Below are positions 1 through 8,395 of a stretch of DNA of 64,000 nucleotides, in pieces. Source of the DNA: Butyrivibrio sp. MC2021 (GTDB lineage: Bacteria > Bacillota > Clostridia > Lachnospirales > Lachnospiraceae). Position 1 is the stretch's first letter. Each line of letters opens with the position of its first letter. The notes below the pieces were generated by a model that searched no databases, was not told the DNA's origin, and worked only from the letters and a program-made list of their open reading frames with translations. The DNA lies in assembly GCF_000621605.1 (NCBI RefSeq), contig NZ_JHXX01000004.1, positions 186,001 to 250,000 on the forward strand, read 5' to 3'. A program made the translations under genes and the position numbers.

Positions 1-1143
1 GAGCTTCTTGTCGCCGGTAGTAGTTTCAACGTAGCCAAGACGCTCTTTGTAATCTTCCTCTGTCATTTCTTCCCAGTTCTCTTCGTCGTAGGATACGAAC
101 CATTTGGTGGCTGTAGCATCGGTCTCATCTGTCTTGAGGCTGAACTGCTGGAACAGCTCTGTGGAATTGGGGAGAAGGTCATAGGTTGAAACCACGCTTA
201 CTCCTGCGCTCTCAGAGGTATATCTGGTAAGAATGGAGCCGTAGAGCTTGTAATAATCTCTGAAATATCCTGTCGCAACGTGGGCAGGAGCTCCGTCAAT
301 GCTTCCGAAGATATCATAGATCTCTCCGGTTTCCATATCTCCGATAACCATCTCATCCACACCGTCAAGGTTAAAGTCTGAATAAGCAATTCCCATGGTC
401 TCCATAGGATCCTTTGCCTCATCCTCCTGGGTGATGGCGTAATATACAGGGCTTAAATCCTCTGCTTCAAGTACATCTGCATTGGTTGCATTTTTGATAA
501 GCTCAGCCACTTTTTTGGACAGATCTCCGTAGATCTCCTCGCCCTTGCAGCCGCCTCCGTCTACGTAATTTCCGCCGGTCTCTGACTGAACTGTTGCTGC
601 GATCTCTCTTGCTCTGTCGTAAAGAGCTGCGAAGGCAGCGGGTTCTTCCTTTTCATAATCCCACTGGATCTCGGAAGGGAACTCTAAAAGCACATGATAA
701 AGGGTTCCGTCGGCGTCGGTGAGCTGTCCGATCTTGGTTCTCATACCGCCGTACTCCTCATAGCTTTTTGCAGTGCTAACGCCGAAGGCGAAACCGCCAA
801 AGCCTGCTTCATGGCTCTCCTTCTCATAGATATTGATCTCGCCCTCATAGTCCTTGGCAACATAGGTGCCTGCCAGCTCTGAAGGCATTGTGATGGAGAA
901 AAAGCCGTTGGATAACTTTCCGTTCTCATCGGGAGTGATCTCTGTTCCAACCTCAACCCCCACTTCTCCGGACTCCGGCGCAGCTGTTTCAGGCTCAGCC
1001 TGGGCCACAGCCTCTTCCTCAACAGCTTCCACAACCTCTTCTACTGCCTCACTTACTTCCTCGGCAGGAGCAGACTCTTTGCCGCAGCCCGCCATAACTA
1101 CAGCGGCGCCGAGGATTGTCATTAACAATACTCTCTTTTTCAT
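1..1143 (-). CDS. Secreted lipoprotein with FG-GAP/VCBS-like repeat (3' end cut by window)
   Basis: The frame is open from an ATG at 1143 to the window edge (about 381 codons seen, C-terminus missing). It starts with a lipoprotein signal: basic MKKR, a hydrophobic stretch and a lipobox V-M-A-G-C with Cys20, so it should be lipid-anchored outside the membrane. A Glu/Ala-rich linker follows (about 25-60). Around residues 254-270 is a D-x-N-x-D-G motif followed by D-E-M-V-I-G-D, typical of FG-GAP/VCBS calcium-binding repeats. A GAGGAGG ribosome site sits 8 bases before the ATG. No enzymatic domain is recognisable. The function is unknown; adhesion or solute binding are only guesses. Confidence 0.8.
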   Translation of the reverse strand, partial: MKKRVLLMTILGAAVVMAGCGKESAPAEEVSEAVEEVVEAVEEEAVAQAEPETAAPESGEVGVEVGTEITPDENGKLSNGFFSITMPSELAGTYVAKDYEGEINIYEKESHEAGFGGFAFGVSTAKSYEEYGGMRTKIGQLTDADGTLYHVLLEFPSEIQWDYEKEEPAAFAALYDRAREIAATVQSETGGNYVDGGGCKGEEIYGDLSKKVAELIKNATNADVLEAEDLSPVYYAITQEDEAKDPMETMGIAYSDFNLDGVDEMVIGDMETGEIYDIFGSIDGAPAHVATGYFRDYYKLYGSILTRYTSESAGVSVVSTYDLLPNSTELFQQFSLKTDETDATATKWFVSYDEENWEEMTEEDYKERLGYVETTTGDKKL

Positions 1144-1261
1144 AATTGTTTCCTCCTCAAAAAAATACTATATCAATGATAGCAGAAAAATGTACCGAGT
1201 TATGTCAACTTAAACGTTTTAATAATCTTTTTATTCTTTCTATAAATTGTCAACAATCTAA

Positions 1262-1289
1262 TTGCATTTGATTTTATTTATGTTATAAT
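1262..1289 (+). promoter_or_regulatory. Putative sigma-A promoter for the nitroreductase remnant
   Basis: A perfect TATAAT (1284-1289) lies 16 bases after TTGCAT (1262-1267), and an AGGAGGT ribosome site follows before the ATG at 1316. The signals look intact although the gene is broken. Confidence 0.5.
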
Positions 1290-1315
1290 CACCTACAATA
1301 TAGGAGGTAATACAA

Positions 1316-1677
1316 ATGAGCAACTTTTTTGAACTTGTAAAAAGCAGACGAAGCGTCAGAACCTTTGACGGCAATATGCCCGCACAGACTGTGATTGACG
1401 AGCTTAAGTCCTTTGGTGAAAATATAGTTAATCCTTACGAAATTCCGGTGAGATTTGAGTTCCTTGATGCAGATAAAAATAAGCTCATTTTTATGTAAAA
1501 CACGACAAGGGCTACATCACAGCGGATTATGACCTTCAGAAGATCGATGTGGGAATAGCTCTCTACAACTTCGAACAGGAGCTTTTGGAGGAAGGAAGGA
1601 CTCCTAAACTGGATATATCCGATCCCGGAATCAAAACTCCCGATTCAGTGGACTATGTAGCAACTTATAGATGGTAA
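1316..1677 (+). pseudogene. Remnant of a TM-type nitroreductase, internally deleted and frameshifted
   Basis: The first frame (1316-1498) reads S-R-R-S-V-R-T-F near the N-terminus, the FMN-binding start of nitroreductases of the putative-TM-nitroreductase type, and stops at TAA 1496. From 1483 a second frame continues with A-H-F-Y-V-K-H, then Q-K-I-D-V-G-I-A-L and a V-A-T-Y-R-W tail ending at TAA 1675. These match the end of the same family as I remember it. The family is usually about 230-250 residues and only about 116 are left, so a central block is gone and the joint is out of frame. It keeps a promoter and a strong ribosome site, suggesting recent decay. It is the only oxidoreductase here and stands alone. 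Confidence 0.75.
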
Positions 1678-1683
1678 CACCTG

Positions 1684-1719
1684 AAAAAAGGGCCTGTCCG
1701 AAATGGACAGGTCCTTTTT
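1684..1719. terminator. Bidirectional terminator between convergent genes
   Basis: A CCTGTCC/GGACAGG stem (1691-1714, with one further mismatch-flanked pair) has A-rich sequence on the left and T5 on the right, so it can end both the plus-strand remnant and the minus-strand subtilase. Confidence 0.75.
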
Positions 1720-1724
1720 GCTGC

Positions 1725-4700
1725 TTATTCTTCTTTATCTTTTTCAGTATCTTCCGTCACGTCAAAGGTAACAACTCTGGTCTTTTTGCTTCCGTCGTTA
1801 GCTTTAACAGTGAAATTGACCTTTCCTGTATTGCGGATATATACAGGATACTTAATGAAATTTCCTCCATCTATTTCATCAAGGTCGCCATTTCCGGGGC
1901 TGGCAATTTTCGGATTGTTGCTTTCTATTGTCATAAGACCTGTGGTGAAGAACTCCGGACCGTCCACTGCTATATAAATATATACAATGCCCAAATAATC
2001 TTCTCCTCTGTCATCGGGAATAGATACTTCAGCACTGACATTCTTTTTATACCAATCGCTGATTATTTCCTCATTAAATTTTATGGCGACACCTATCTCT
2101 TTTACCGGACTCACTACGAAAATATCGGTGCTGCCGGAGATCTTGCTTCCATCTGTAGCCGTGGCTTTCACAACCAGTCTGCTTCCCTTGAAGGCCTTGC
2201 CATAACCTGTTTCAAGGCTCTCCATAACCTTTCCGTAGTTTTTGCGCACGGTGACCTTACCGGTCTTACTTACAGAAGCAGCCTTTGCCTCCTTAACATA
2301 GTTTGTTACATCCCTGGGCTCTTCTTCGCCCTCAAAGAATGCCTCTACTCCATAGTCCCAGGTCACCTTGGTGATGGAAGGCTTTCCGTAGGTATTTCCT
2401 GCGGTTGCCGTAAATTCGGCGCTCTTTCCGATGGCCACAAACTGCTGCCTGTTCTTGGAGTTTACATGTATCTCTGATACAGGAGCAATGGTCTTTACTG
2501 TTATGCTGGTCTTCTTCTTGGAGCCGTCAACCGTTGTCCAGGTGATCTTGGCTGTTCCGGGTGTGGATCCGGCCCTGATATACCATTTCTTAAGAGTAGT
2601 GTCAAAAGTAGCATAGGCAACACCGGATTTGTTACTGGAAACCACAAGCTCTGAGATATCTGCACCATAATCCGGCTCAACAGTATTGGTAAGAACAACT
2701 TCAATCTGATTTTCCTTAACCTCTGTCTCCAGAATATCCTGATTGAAAAGACGAACAGAGCTTACTACGCCGGCCTTATTGACCTTTTGAGCATATATAG
2801 CCTTATCCGGGTTACCGGGAAGAGTTGCTACTACTTTCTGTATAGGCTTCTTTACCTTTACAGGGCCTACATATCCAAATTTACCGGATTCATCACCTTT
2901 TACTTTTGCAATCACATAGAATGAAGTGTCAGAATAAACTGACTTGTCTATTTTCAGCTTACCGGTCTTGGAGTTAAGTGTAACGCCCTTTATATTGAGT
3001 TCATTCAAAGAGCTGTCAACCATGCTCCACTCAAAGCCTTTGGCGGCATAATTTGCCGGGGTTGTGACGGCTGTATAGCTTACGGTCTTACCTGCGGCAA
3101 CATAGTTTGGTCCGTAAACTTTTATTGTTGTAAGAGGATCATTACTTTCAACTTTGATCTTCTTTATGGTGGTCACCTTACCTACGGTGCCCTGGGGGCT
3201 GGCATAAACAGCCTTAAAGGTGAACTCTTTTCCGGGCAGTACTCCGTCTTCAATAAGTTTAGCCCCAGTAATTGCTGCAGGAGCATAATATCCATAGGTT
3301 CCTGCCGTAAGAACCTCATTTTTAAATCCGGGATTCTTTCCGTTTACAGTATAAGCTACGGTGAAGGCATGGCCGTTCTCCGGTTCAACGATATAGATAT
3401 AATCGTCCTTTGAAAGGATTGCACCTTCCTGAAGGGGCACAACCTCTGAACTTCCTGATCTTTTAAGATAAACAGCAGGAGCTGCAATTTCTTTAATCTT
3501 AGTTGTATTGGGCATCATGGCTGCCACGTTGACAATGCCGGCTCCTATGCCTTTCTCTTTTGTCTTGATGGCATTGTTCTTAAGTATAGCCTCCATATCC
3601 TTGGGGCTTGTATATCCTTCAGCACTCATGTAGAGGGCGCAGGCTCCGGATACAACAGGTGAAGCCATGGATGTTCCGTTCCATACTGCGTACCAGTCGT
3701 GATGATCTGTCTCAGCGGTTTTCTTTGTATCCAGATCATGGTCATGACCATTCCAGGTTGAGTAAATGGCTGAACCGGGAGCTGCGATATCAGCCCAATC
3801 ACCGTAGCTGGAGAAATCCGACCTGCGACCGTCTCTGTCTATGGCTGCAACGCCTATAACATAATCATAGGCTGCAGGGAAGAAATATGAATTAGTTGCT
3901 TCGTTACCCATGGATGCAATGACTGTTACTCCGGCATCATACGCATGTTTACATGCATCCTTCAGAGCTACGTTATATTCAGGGCCTCCAAGGCTCATAT
4001 TGATGATCTCAGCTTTTCTTGCGTAGGTATTTTCTTTCTCATCCCAGCCGGCAACATAGTTGACTGCCTTTGCAATAGTGGCATCATCAGCCTCATCTTT
4101 ATTGTCTTCATATTTGAAAACAGGTATTCCGAGAATGCTTACATTGGGAGCCATTCCCACACCACCGACACCATTGATTGCGGCGCCGATAATTCCGGCC
4201 ACATGAGTTCCATGTCCGGATACGTCTCTCCACTCAGGATAGATACCCGTGTACTGGCTGACGGTTCTCTTCTGGCCCTCTGCCTTAAAATCTTCATGGT
4301 CAACATCGACACCTGTATCAATAACTGCAACTGTTATATTTTCCTTACCCATGGTTGTGCCCCAGGCTTCGTAGGTTCCAACCATATCGTGCATCCACTG
4401 ATAGCCTTCTCTGTCAGATCCTTCCCCATCAGGCTCAAAGGCATCCTTTTGCATGAAGTGATATCTTGGGAAAATAGCAGGATCTGTAAGCTTTGCTGCA
4501 TAATAAGACCATTCTGAAGGAGGTGCAGCTGCCATAAGCTCTGCATCATCGCTGTCATCTTCGACAACTTCACAGTCTATAGGATCTTCCATTGTAACAA
4601 AATGGTTAGGGCTTACAGGCGGAAGTGCCAGTGTGGGATCCGCGCCAAATGCAACAGCCTCTGCCACAGTGAGCTCAGGATCTGTAATACGGGCCTTGGC

Positions 4701-5204
4701 TACGCCATAGGAAAAGTCCACCAGCTCCGCATTATATGCTGCAGCCACCTGCTCAGCGTATTCCTCACTGTCTGCGCTGTAGATGATCACTCCATCTTCA
4801 TAGTCCTCGCCGGGAACCTTATCATCCAGCATATTTGAGAGCATGTCACGAGCTTCAAGCTTGTTCTCCATTTCCTCTTCCGAGGGGATATAACCCTCAG
4901 GCATGCCGCAAAGTCCGTCAGGCAGCTCATCTTCAAAGGCCTCGGGCTCATAATAAGACGTCTCGTCTTCCAAAATCAGTTCATCGGCTTCCCCGCTAAT
5001 CTCTTCAGGGGCTTCCTCAGCTGAATCCTCAAGGATATCCAGGTCAGCTTCTTCCAAAAACTGTTCCTCTTCAAAGAACTCCCCTGCAGCTGCTTCCTCT
5101 TCAAGGAATACTTCCTGAGCCGCAGCCACATTGCCGCTTGATAAGATCAAGGCAGCGCTAAGACCAAGTGCCATAACTCTCTTAAAATCCGCTTTTCTCC
5201 TCAT
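1725..5204 (-). CDS. Secreted subtilisin-like (S8) serine protease with Ig-like tail
   Basis: The product has 1159 residues. A signal peptide (1-30) is followed by a strongly acidic stretch (35-95) and a propeptide-like region (130-200). The S8 catalytic domain spans about 275-560, with Asp296 in V-I-D-T-G, His331 in G-H-G-T-H, oxyanion Asn434 and Ser512 in G-T-S-M-A-S-P, so the triad is complete. The remaining 600 residues are beta-rich, Lys/Thr/Val-rich repeats resembling bacterial Ig-like (Big_2) domains. There is no LPXTG or SLH motif at the C-terminus, so it is probably secreted or held non-covalently. The ATG at 5204 has an AAAGGAG ribosome site. The likely role is breakdown of extracellular protein. 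Confidence 0.93.
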   Translation of the reverse strand: MRRKADFKRVMALGLSAALILSSGNVAAAQEVFLEEEAAAGEFFEEEQFLEEADLDILEDSAEEAPEEISGEADELILEDETSYYEPEAFEDELPDGLCGMPEGYIPSEEEMENKLEARDMLSNMLDDKVPGEDYEDGVIIYSADSEEYAEQVAAAYNAELVDFSYGVAKARITDPELTVAEAVAFGADPTLALPPVSPNHFVTMEDPIDCEVVEDDSDDAELMAAAPPSEWSYYAAKLTDPAIFPRYHFMQKDAFEPDGEGSDREGYQWMHDMVGTYEAWGTTMGKENITVAVIDTGVDVDHEDFKAEGQKRTVSQYTGIYPEWRDVSGHGTHVAGIIGAAINGVGGVGMAPNVSILGIPVFKYEDNKDEADDATIAKAVNYVAGWDEKENTYARKAEIINMSLGGPEYNVALKDACKHAYDAGVTVIASMGNEATNSYFFPAAYDYVIGVAAIDRDGRRSDFSSYGDWADIAAPGSAIYSTWNGHDHDLDTKKTAETDHHDWYAVWNGTSMASPVVSGACALYMSAEGYTSPKDMEAILKNNAIKTKEKGIGAGIVNVAAMMPNTTKIKEIAAPAVYLKRSGSSEVVPLQEGAILSKDDYIYIVEPENGHAFTVAYTVNGKNPGFKNEVLTAGTYGYYAPAAITGAKLIEDGVLPGKEFTFKAVYASPQGTVGKVTTIKKIKVESNDPLTTIKVYGPNYVAAGKTVSYTAVTTPANYAAKGFEWSMVDSSLNELNIKGVTLNSKTGKLKIDKSVYSDTSFYVIAKVKGDESGKFGYVGPVKVKKPIQKVVATLPGNPDKAIYAQKVNKAGVVSSVRLFNQDILETEVKENQIEVVLTNTVEPDYGADISELVVSSNKSGVAYATFDTTLKKWYIRAGSTPGTAKITWTTVDGSKKKTSITVKTIAPVSEIHVNSKNRQQFVAIGKSAEFTATAGNTYGKPSITKVTWDYGVEAFFEGEEEPRDVTNYVKEAKAASVSKTGKVTVRKNYGKVMESLETGYGKAFKGSRLVVKATATDGSKISGSTDIFVVSPVKEIGVAIKFNEEIISDWYKKNVSAEVSIPDDRGEDYLGIVYIYIAVDGPEFFTTGLMTIESNNPKIASPGNGDLDEIDGGNFIKYPVYIRNTGKVNFTVKANDGSKKTRVVTFDVTEDTEKDKEE

Positions 5205-5234
5205 TATCCCTCTCCTTTATACTGTCATAAAAAA

Positions 5235-5284
5235 GCATGTTGCTCGCAACATGCTCGCGCCGAGCGCGGTTGCATTTATGCAAC
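5235..5284. repeat. Two short perfect hairpins upstream of the subtilase
   Basis: GCATGTTGC pairs with GCAACATGC (5235-5243 and 5246-5254, two-base loop), followed by GTTGCAT pairing with ATGCAAC (5269-5275 and 5278-5284). Both are perfect. They lie in the leader or promoter region of the minus-strand subtilase, and the second resembles a half-repeat of the first (TTGCA / TGCAA). Confidence 0.7.
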
Positions 5285-5377
5285 ATATACCTTACGCGCG
5301 ATGTGCAGATCACTTGGCGAGGTTTTTTCGAGCCTAGTGAAATGTCATACACAGTAGTGCGCATCCATAGCGGCGCG

Positions 5378-5427
5378 TTTAATGTTTCAATAGGAAATTC
5401 AGAGGAATTTCCTATTGAAACATTAAA
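5378..5427. repeat. 23-bp perfect inverted repeat with 4-base loop
   Basis: Arms 5378-5400 and 5405-5427 are exact reverse complements around AGAG, AT-rich at the base and centred on GGAAATTC. The sequence from 5235 to 5427 is a 190-base block of stacked dyads that encodes nothing recognisable. It looks like a small REP/MITE-type element or structured leader; I cannot check copy number. Confidence 0.75.
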
Positions 5428-5455
5428 AGTGTCAGGTATGCCCTGACACTTAATT
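5427..5455 (-). terminator. Terminator after the CAP-domain gene
   Basis: A 10-bp perfect stem (5427-5436 with 5442-5451, loop TATGC) reads on the minus strand into TTTTAATG, 30 bases beyond the stop of the CAP gene. Confidence 0.6.
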
Positions 5456-5483
5456 ATCCTTATGAAATCAAGACGATCCAGGA

Positions 5484-5921
5484 TCATCTGAACTCACATA
5501 CAATATAAGTCTCCCCGTTATCACTGTAATAATATGCAATTCCTACAGATGAAAAAGTCTCCCTCATCACGTTGGCTTTATGGGTGGGACTGAGCATCCA
5601 CGCGAGAACCACGTTCTCGGGCTTTTGCTGGTTGGAGTTAACTGCGTGGGCAAGATTTTCGCCGTTGGTGGAGCTGGAAACTGTGTACCAGGCTTTTCCG
5701 TTGGGTCTTATGTGGGAAAACCTTGTGGAACACTCTACCGCTCTTACTGCTGCGATGTCTGAAAGTGTGTCGTCTACCGTGAAGCTTGGAAGTCCGGCTG
5801 CGCTTCTTTCTGCGTTCATATAAGCCAGAACATCATCAGGGTTGGTGGCCTTTACCTTCATCGGGTTCAGCATTGCTGTCCCCATCAACAGTATCAACAA
5901 AAACTTGAAAACTTTTTTCAT
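5484..5921 (-). CDS. Secreted CAP-domain (SCP/PR-1-like) protein
   Basis: The product has about 145 residues: a signal peptide, then one CAP domain filling the rest. The visible CAP signatures are N-A-E-R near the domain start, F-S-H-I-R-P-N-G, G-E-N-L-A-H and the W-x-x-S-P-T-H-K-A-N-V-M helix, which place the usual His/Glu cavity residues. Bacterial single-CAP proteins are secreted and often implicated in spore coat, envelope or adhesion roles; no firm activity can be assigned. I chose the ATG at 5921, which has GGGGGGA 7 bases upstream, rather than a TTG six codons earlier. It stands alone with its own terminator. Confidence 0.88.
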   Translation of the reverse strand: MKKVFKFLLILLMGTAMLNPMKVKATNPDDVLAYMNAERSAAGLPSFTVDDTLSDIAAVRAVECSTRFSHIRPNGKAWYTVSSSTNGENLAHAVNSNQQKPENVVLAWMLSPTHKANVMRETFSSVGIAYYYSDNGETYIVCEFR

Positions 5922-6066
5922 AAAGTATCCCCCCTTCAAAACAAAAGGCGTTAACTCGTATAACTATGATACTTTATTTCGAACAAGAAAGCTCTCAAAT
6001 ACAGGCGTTTTAAGCCATCTTTAAGTAAAGTTTTAGAATTGAAACAATATTTTTAGAAACTTTTTA

Positions 6067-7875
6067 TCATTCACCTATGGACATTATTCCATCATGTATA
6101 TTTTTCCCAATAAATGTAATTTCGTTAGAAACATCATGGGTGGCCGATGGAAACGGTTCATAGCCGGTCTGATCGCCGCTGGTGGGGTAATAGAAGGTAA
6201 AGCCGTCCACTTCACAGGTTGTAACCTCATAGGTGCCATAGTCCTGCTGGGTCAGAAGATATGCAGGGTTAAATCTTGCCACATCCTCTTTTACCAGCAT
6301 GGCTCCCTTGTAGAACAGCCATACACATATAACCGCCACGAAACCGCGTAAGATCCAGGTGGTAATGCTCTTACCAAGCCTGTTATAGATAATTAAGAAA
6401 ACTCTGCCCAGCACAATAGCCGCCGTCATCCAGATATAGACAACGCCGTATCTCACCAATGGTGCGCTGAAAAGCCAGAATAGCAGACAGATTATCATTG
6501 TACCGCCGATGGTCAGAAAATCAGCGATATTTACCATACTTCTGTGACTCATGACAAAGACCTTGGAATCCCCGAATTTCTCTCCCATGCTGCTCTTGTT
6601 TCTCACAAAAGCTATAAGGAAATAAACGAAGATGGCGATGTAGAGCGCAATTGCCACAACATCAAGGATGATCATGAGCTTGCTGATGCCGGTGATCTTT
6701 CCAAACCACTCGGGAAGCCACTGGGTTAGAGCCACATTGCCGTACTTGGCAACATCATTGTAGCCTCTTCCGAAGGTCTTGATCTCAAGGGCGTCATACT
6801 GGGCAAGGCCCTTGGGAATCTTCCAGGAACAGTTGAAAAGATCTATAAAAGTAACAGGATACAGTATCCATCCGGAAATTACTATATTTCTCAGAAAGAA
6901 GGGCAGCGCAATAATGACCGCCAGCAGAACTGACAGCCCAACGGCCTTGCTGTTCTTGTCGTTCTTATTATGGAGCAGCTTGTAAATAGGTACAACGGAC
7001 AAAAGAAGCATAGGAGCCGCAGAGAGCTTGACGGTAACCGCAAAGACTCCCAAAAGTGACAGCAGGATATAGGGCAGCACAGACTTCTCATGTCTTACAT
7101 TCATATCCAGCCAGTGGATCACCACATAAAACACAATGGTGGAAAGGAAGTAATCTGAGGCCGGTGACACAATCTCGTCGAACACGGTAAAAAGATAGTA
7201 AATGGCCGCAAGTCTGGCGAAATCCGAAAGAACGGGATGTCCCCTTCTTGCGATATTCTTAAGGTCCAGGCACTGCCAGGCCAGTATCAGGGCAAAAAAG
7301 CCCGCCATCACATGATATGACTTTCCTCCCAGAAAGCTCATGCTGTAAAGGGCAGACAAAGGGAAGGCAGCACTGTTGTAGGCAAGTCTTACGTGAAGAT
7401 TGCCAAGGCCTTTCACTATGCCATAGTCCTCTATCCAGTGGATAGCCTGTGCATGATAAAGATCGGAATCATAGTGCATGATGCCATGGCTGGTGCCATA
7501 GGCAAACAGCAGAAAAATAAGAAAATAGTAGAGTCCGTTCCTGTCCACGGTAAAAATGTGGCCGGAATGAAACAGATCATCAAGAAGCTCATCCCTATAG
7601 TACACCGCGATACATGCGCAGATGCCTATAAGAAGAAGGTTGGCCGAAAGGCCGATGCCTCCGAAGAGGCTAAGGATCTGGGCATAGACAGTAACCAGTA
7701 CTATGCCGCAGACAATATTGCTCTCTTTATAGTGGTTTACATAAGCCTTGGCAGTCTTATCCTTGGACTTTTGTTTTTTCATACAGTCCCATGACGCTAT
7801 GAAATGTAAGAATCCAAAACCGGTAATGTATGTGGTGATGATGACATACACCCAGATAAGTAACACTGCTACCAT
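6067..7875 (-). CDS. Polytopic membrane protein, GT-C-like (LIC_10190-type family)
   Basis: The product has 602 residues and about 12 or more hydrophobic segments. After the third or fourth segment comes Y-D-S-D-L-Y-H (135-141) and then a W-I-E-x-Y-G and L-G-N-L-H-x-R-L pattern. I recall this from the LIC_10190 family of membrane proteins. An acidic D-x-D in the first large extracytoplasmic loop is the hallmark of GT-C glycosyltransferases using lipid-linked sugars. It is last in a run rfbD - DUF212 - this gene, so transfer of sugars to a cell-surface polymer is a reasonable inference, with the donor and acceptor unknown. There is a gap of 37 bases to the upstream gene. Confidence 0.75.
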   Translation of the reverse strand: MVAVLLIWVYVIITTYITGFGFLHFIASWDCMKKQKSKDKTAKAYVNHYKESNIVCGIVLVTVYAQILSLFGGIGLSANLLLIGICACIAVYYRDELLDDLFHSGHIFTVDRNGLYYFLIFLLFAYGTSHGIMHYDSDLYHAQAIHWIEDYGIVKGLGNLHVRLAYNSAAFPLSALYSMSFLGGKSYHVMAGFFALILAWQCLDLKNIARRGHPVLSDFARLAAIYYLFTVFDEIVSPASDYFLSTIVFYVVIHWLDMNVRHEKSVLPYILLSLLGVFAVTVKLSAAPMLLLSVVPIYKLLHNKNDKNSKAVGLSVLLAVIIALPFFLRNIVISGWILYPVTFIDLFNCSWKIPKGLAQYDALEIKTFGRGYNDVAKYGNVALTQWLPEWFGKITGISKLMIILDVVAIALYIAIFVYFLIAFVRNKSSMGEKFGDSKVFVMSHRSMVNIADFLTIGGTMIICLLFWLFSAPLVRYGVVYIWMTAAIVLGRVFLIIYNRLGKSITTWILRGFVAVICVWLFYKGAMLVKEDVARFNPAYLLTQQDYGTYEVTTCEVDGFTFYYPTSGDQTGYEPFPSATHDVSNEITFIGKNIHDGIMSIGE

Positions 7876-7912
7876 GCTAAAACCCCCGTAAAGTAAATAA
7901 TTACAATACCTT

Positions 7913-8374
7913 TTAACCGATAATATTGCAGGTGATAAATCCTATAAGAATTCCAAGCAGGGCTCCGAAGAGAACCTGAAGAGGAGTATGTCCCACAAAT
8001 TCCTTGAGCTGCTGCTCAGGGGAAATATTCCTGTCCATCTGCTTGAACCAGTCCATCATATTGTTGATGACCTTGGCCTGTTTGCCGGTCTCTCTTCTGA
8101 CACCCATGGCATCATGCATTGTGATAAGAGCCACAACGCCGGCTATGGCAAATTCAAAGGTGTCAGCTCCAAAGTTAAGGGCTGTGGCTGTAACAAGGGC
8201 CATAACCGTGGCAGAGTGAGAGCTGGGCATGCCGCCGTCTCCCAAAAGTCTCTCGGGATTGAAGTGCTTGTTAACAGCAATATATATGATGGTCTTCAAA
8301 ATCTGGGCGGTGAGCCAGCCGAAAAATGCCGCTATAAGAATCTCATTGCTCAGAATTTCATTAATAAACTTCAT
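7913..8374 (-). CDS. Divergent PAP2 family protein (DUF212/YuiD-like)
   Basis: The product has 153 residues with about four membrane segments. Hallmarks are G-D-G-G-M-P-S-S-H-S-A at 46-56 and H-D-A-M-G-V-R-R-x-x-G-K-Q-A near the middle, the two conserved blocks of the DUF212 family, which is distantly related to acid phosphatase/vanadium haloperoxidases (PAP2). A lipid phosphatase role at the membrane fits the His and Arg residues but is unproven. It lies 21 bases after rfbD, apparently in the same transcript. Length is normal for the family. Confidence 0.88.
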   Translation of the reverse strand: MKFINEILSNEILIAAFFGWLTAQILKTIIYIAVNKHFNPERLLGDGGMPSSHSATVMALVTATALNFGADTFEFAIAGVVALITMHDAMGVRRETGKQAKVINNMMDWFKQMDRNISPEQQLKEFVGHTPLQVLFGALLGILIGFITCNIIG

Positions 8375-8395
8375 AAAAACCTCATTTCAGGTGCA

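Noticed and set aside
1176-1208. Promoter for the lipoprotein gene with TTGACA and TATCAT
   Set aside because: The spacing is 21 bases, too long for a confident sigma-A call.
1671-2477. A 268-codon plus-strand frame that could extend the nitroreductase region
   Set aside because: It begins at the remnant's end and runs antisense through the subtilase's Ig-like domains; no family resemblance.
5378-5427. Terminal inverted repeats of an insertion sequence
   Set aside because: The arms are 4 bases apart and enclose no transposase; it is a hairpin, not element ends.
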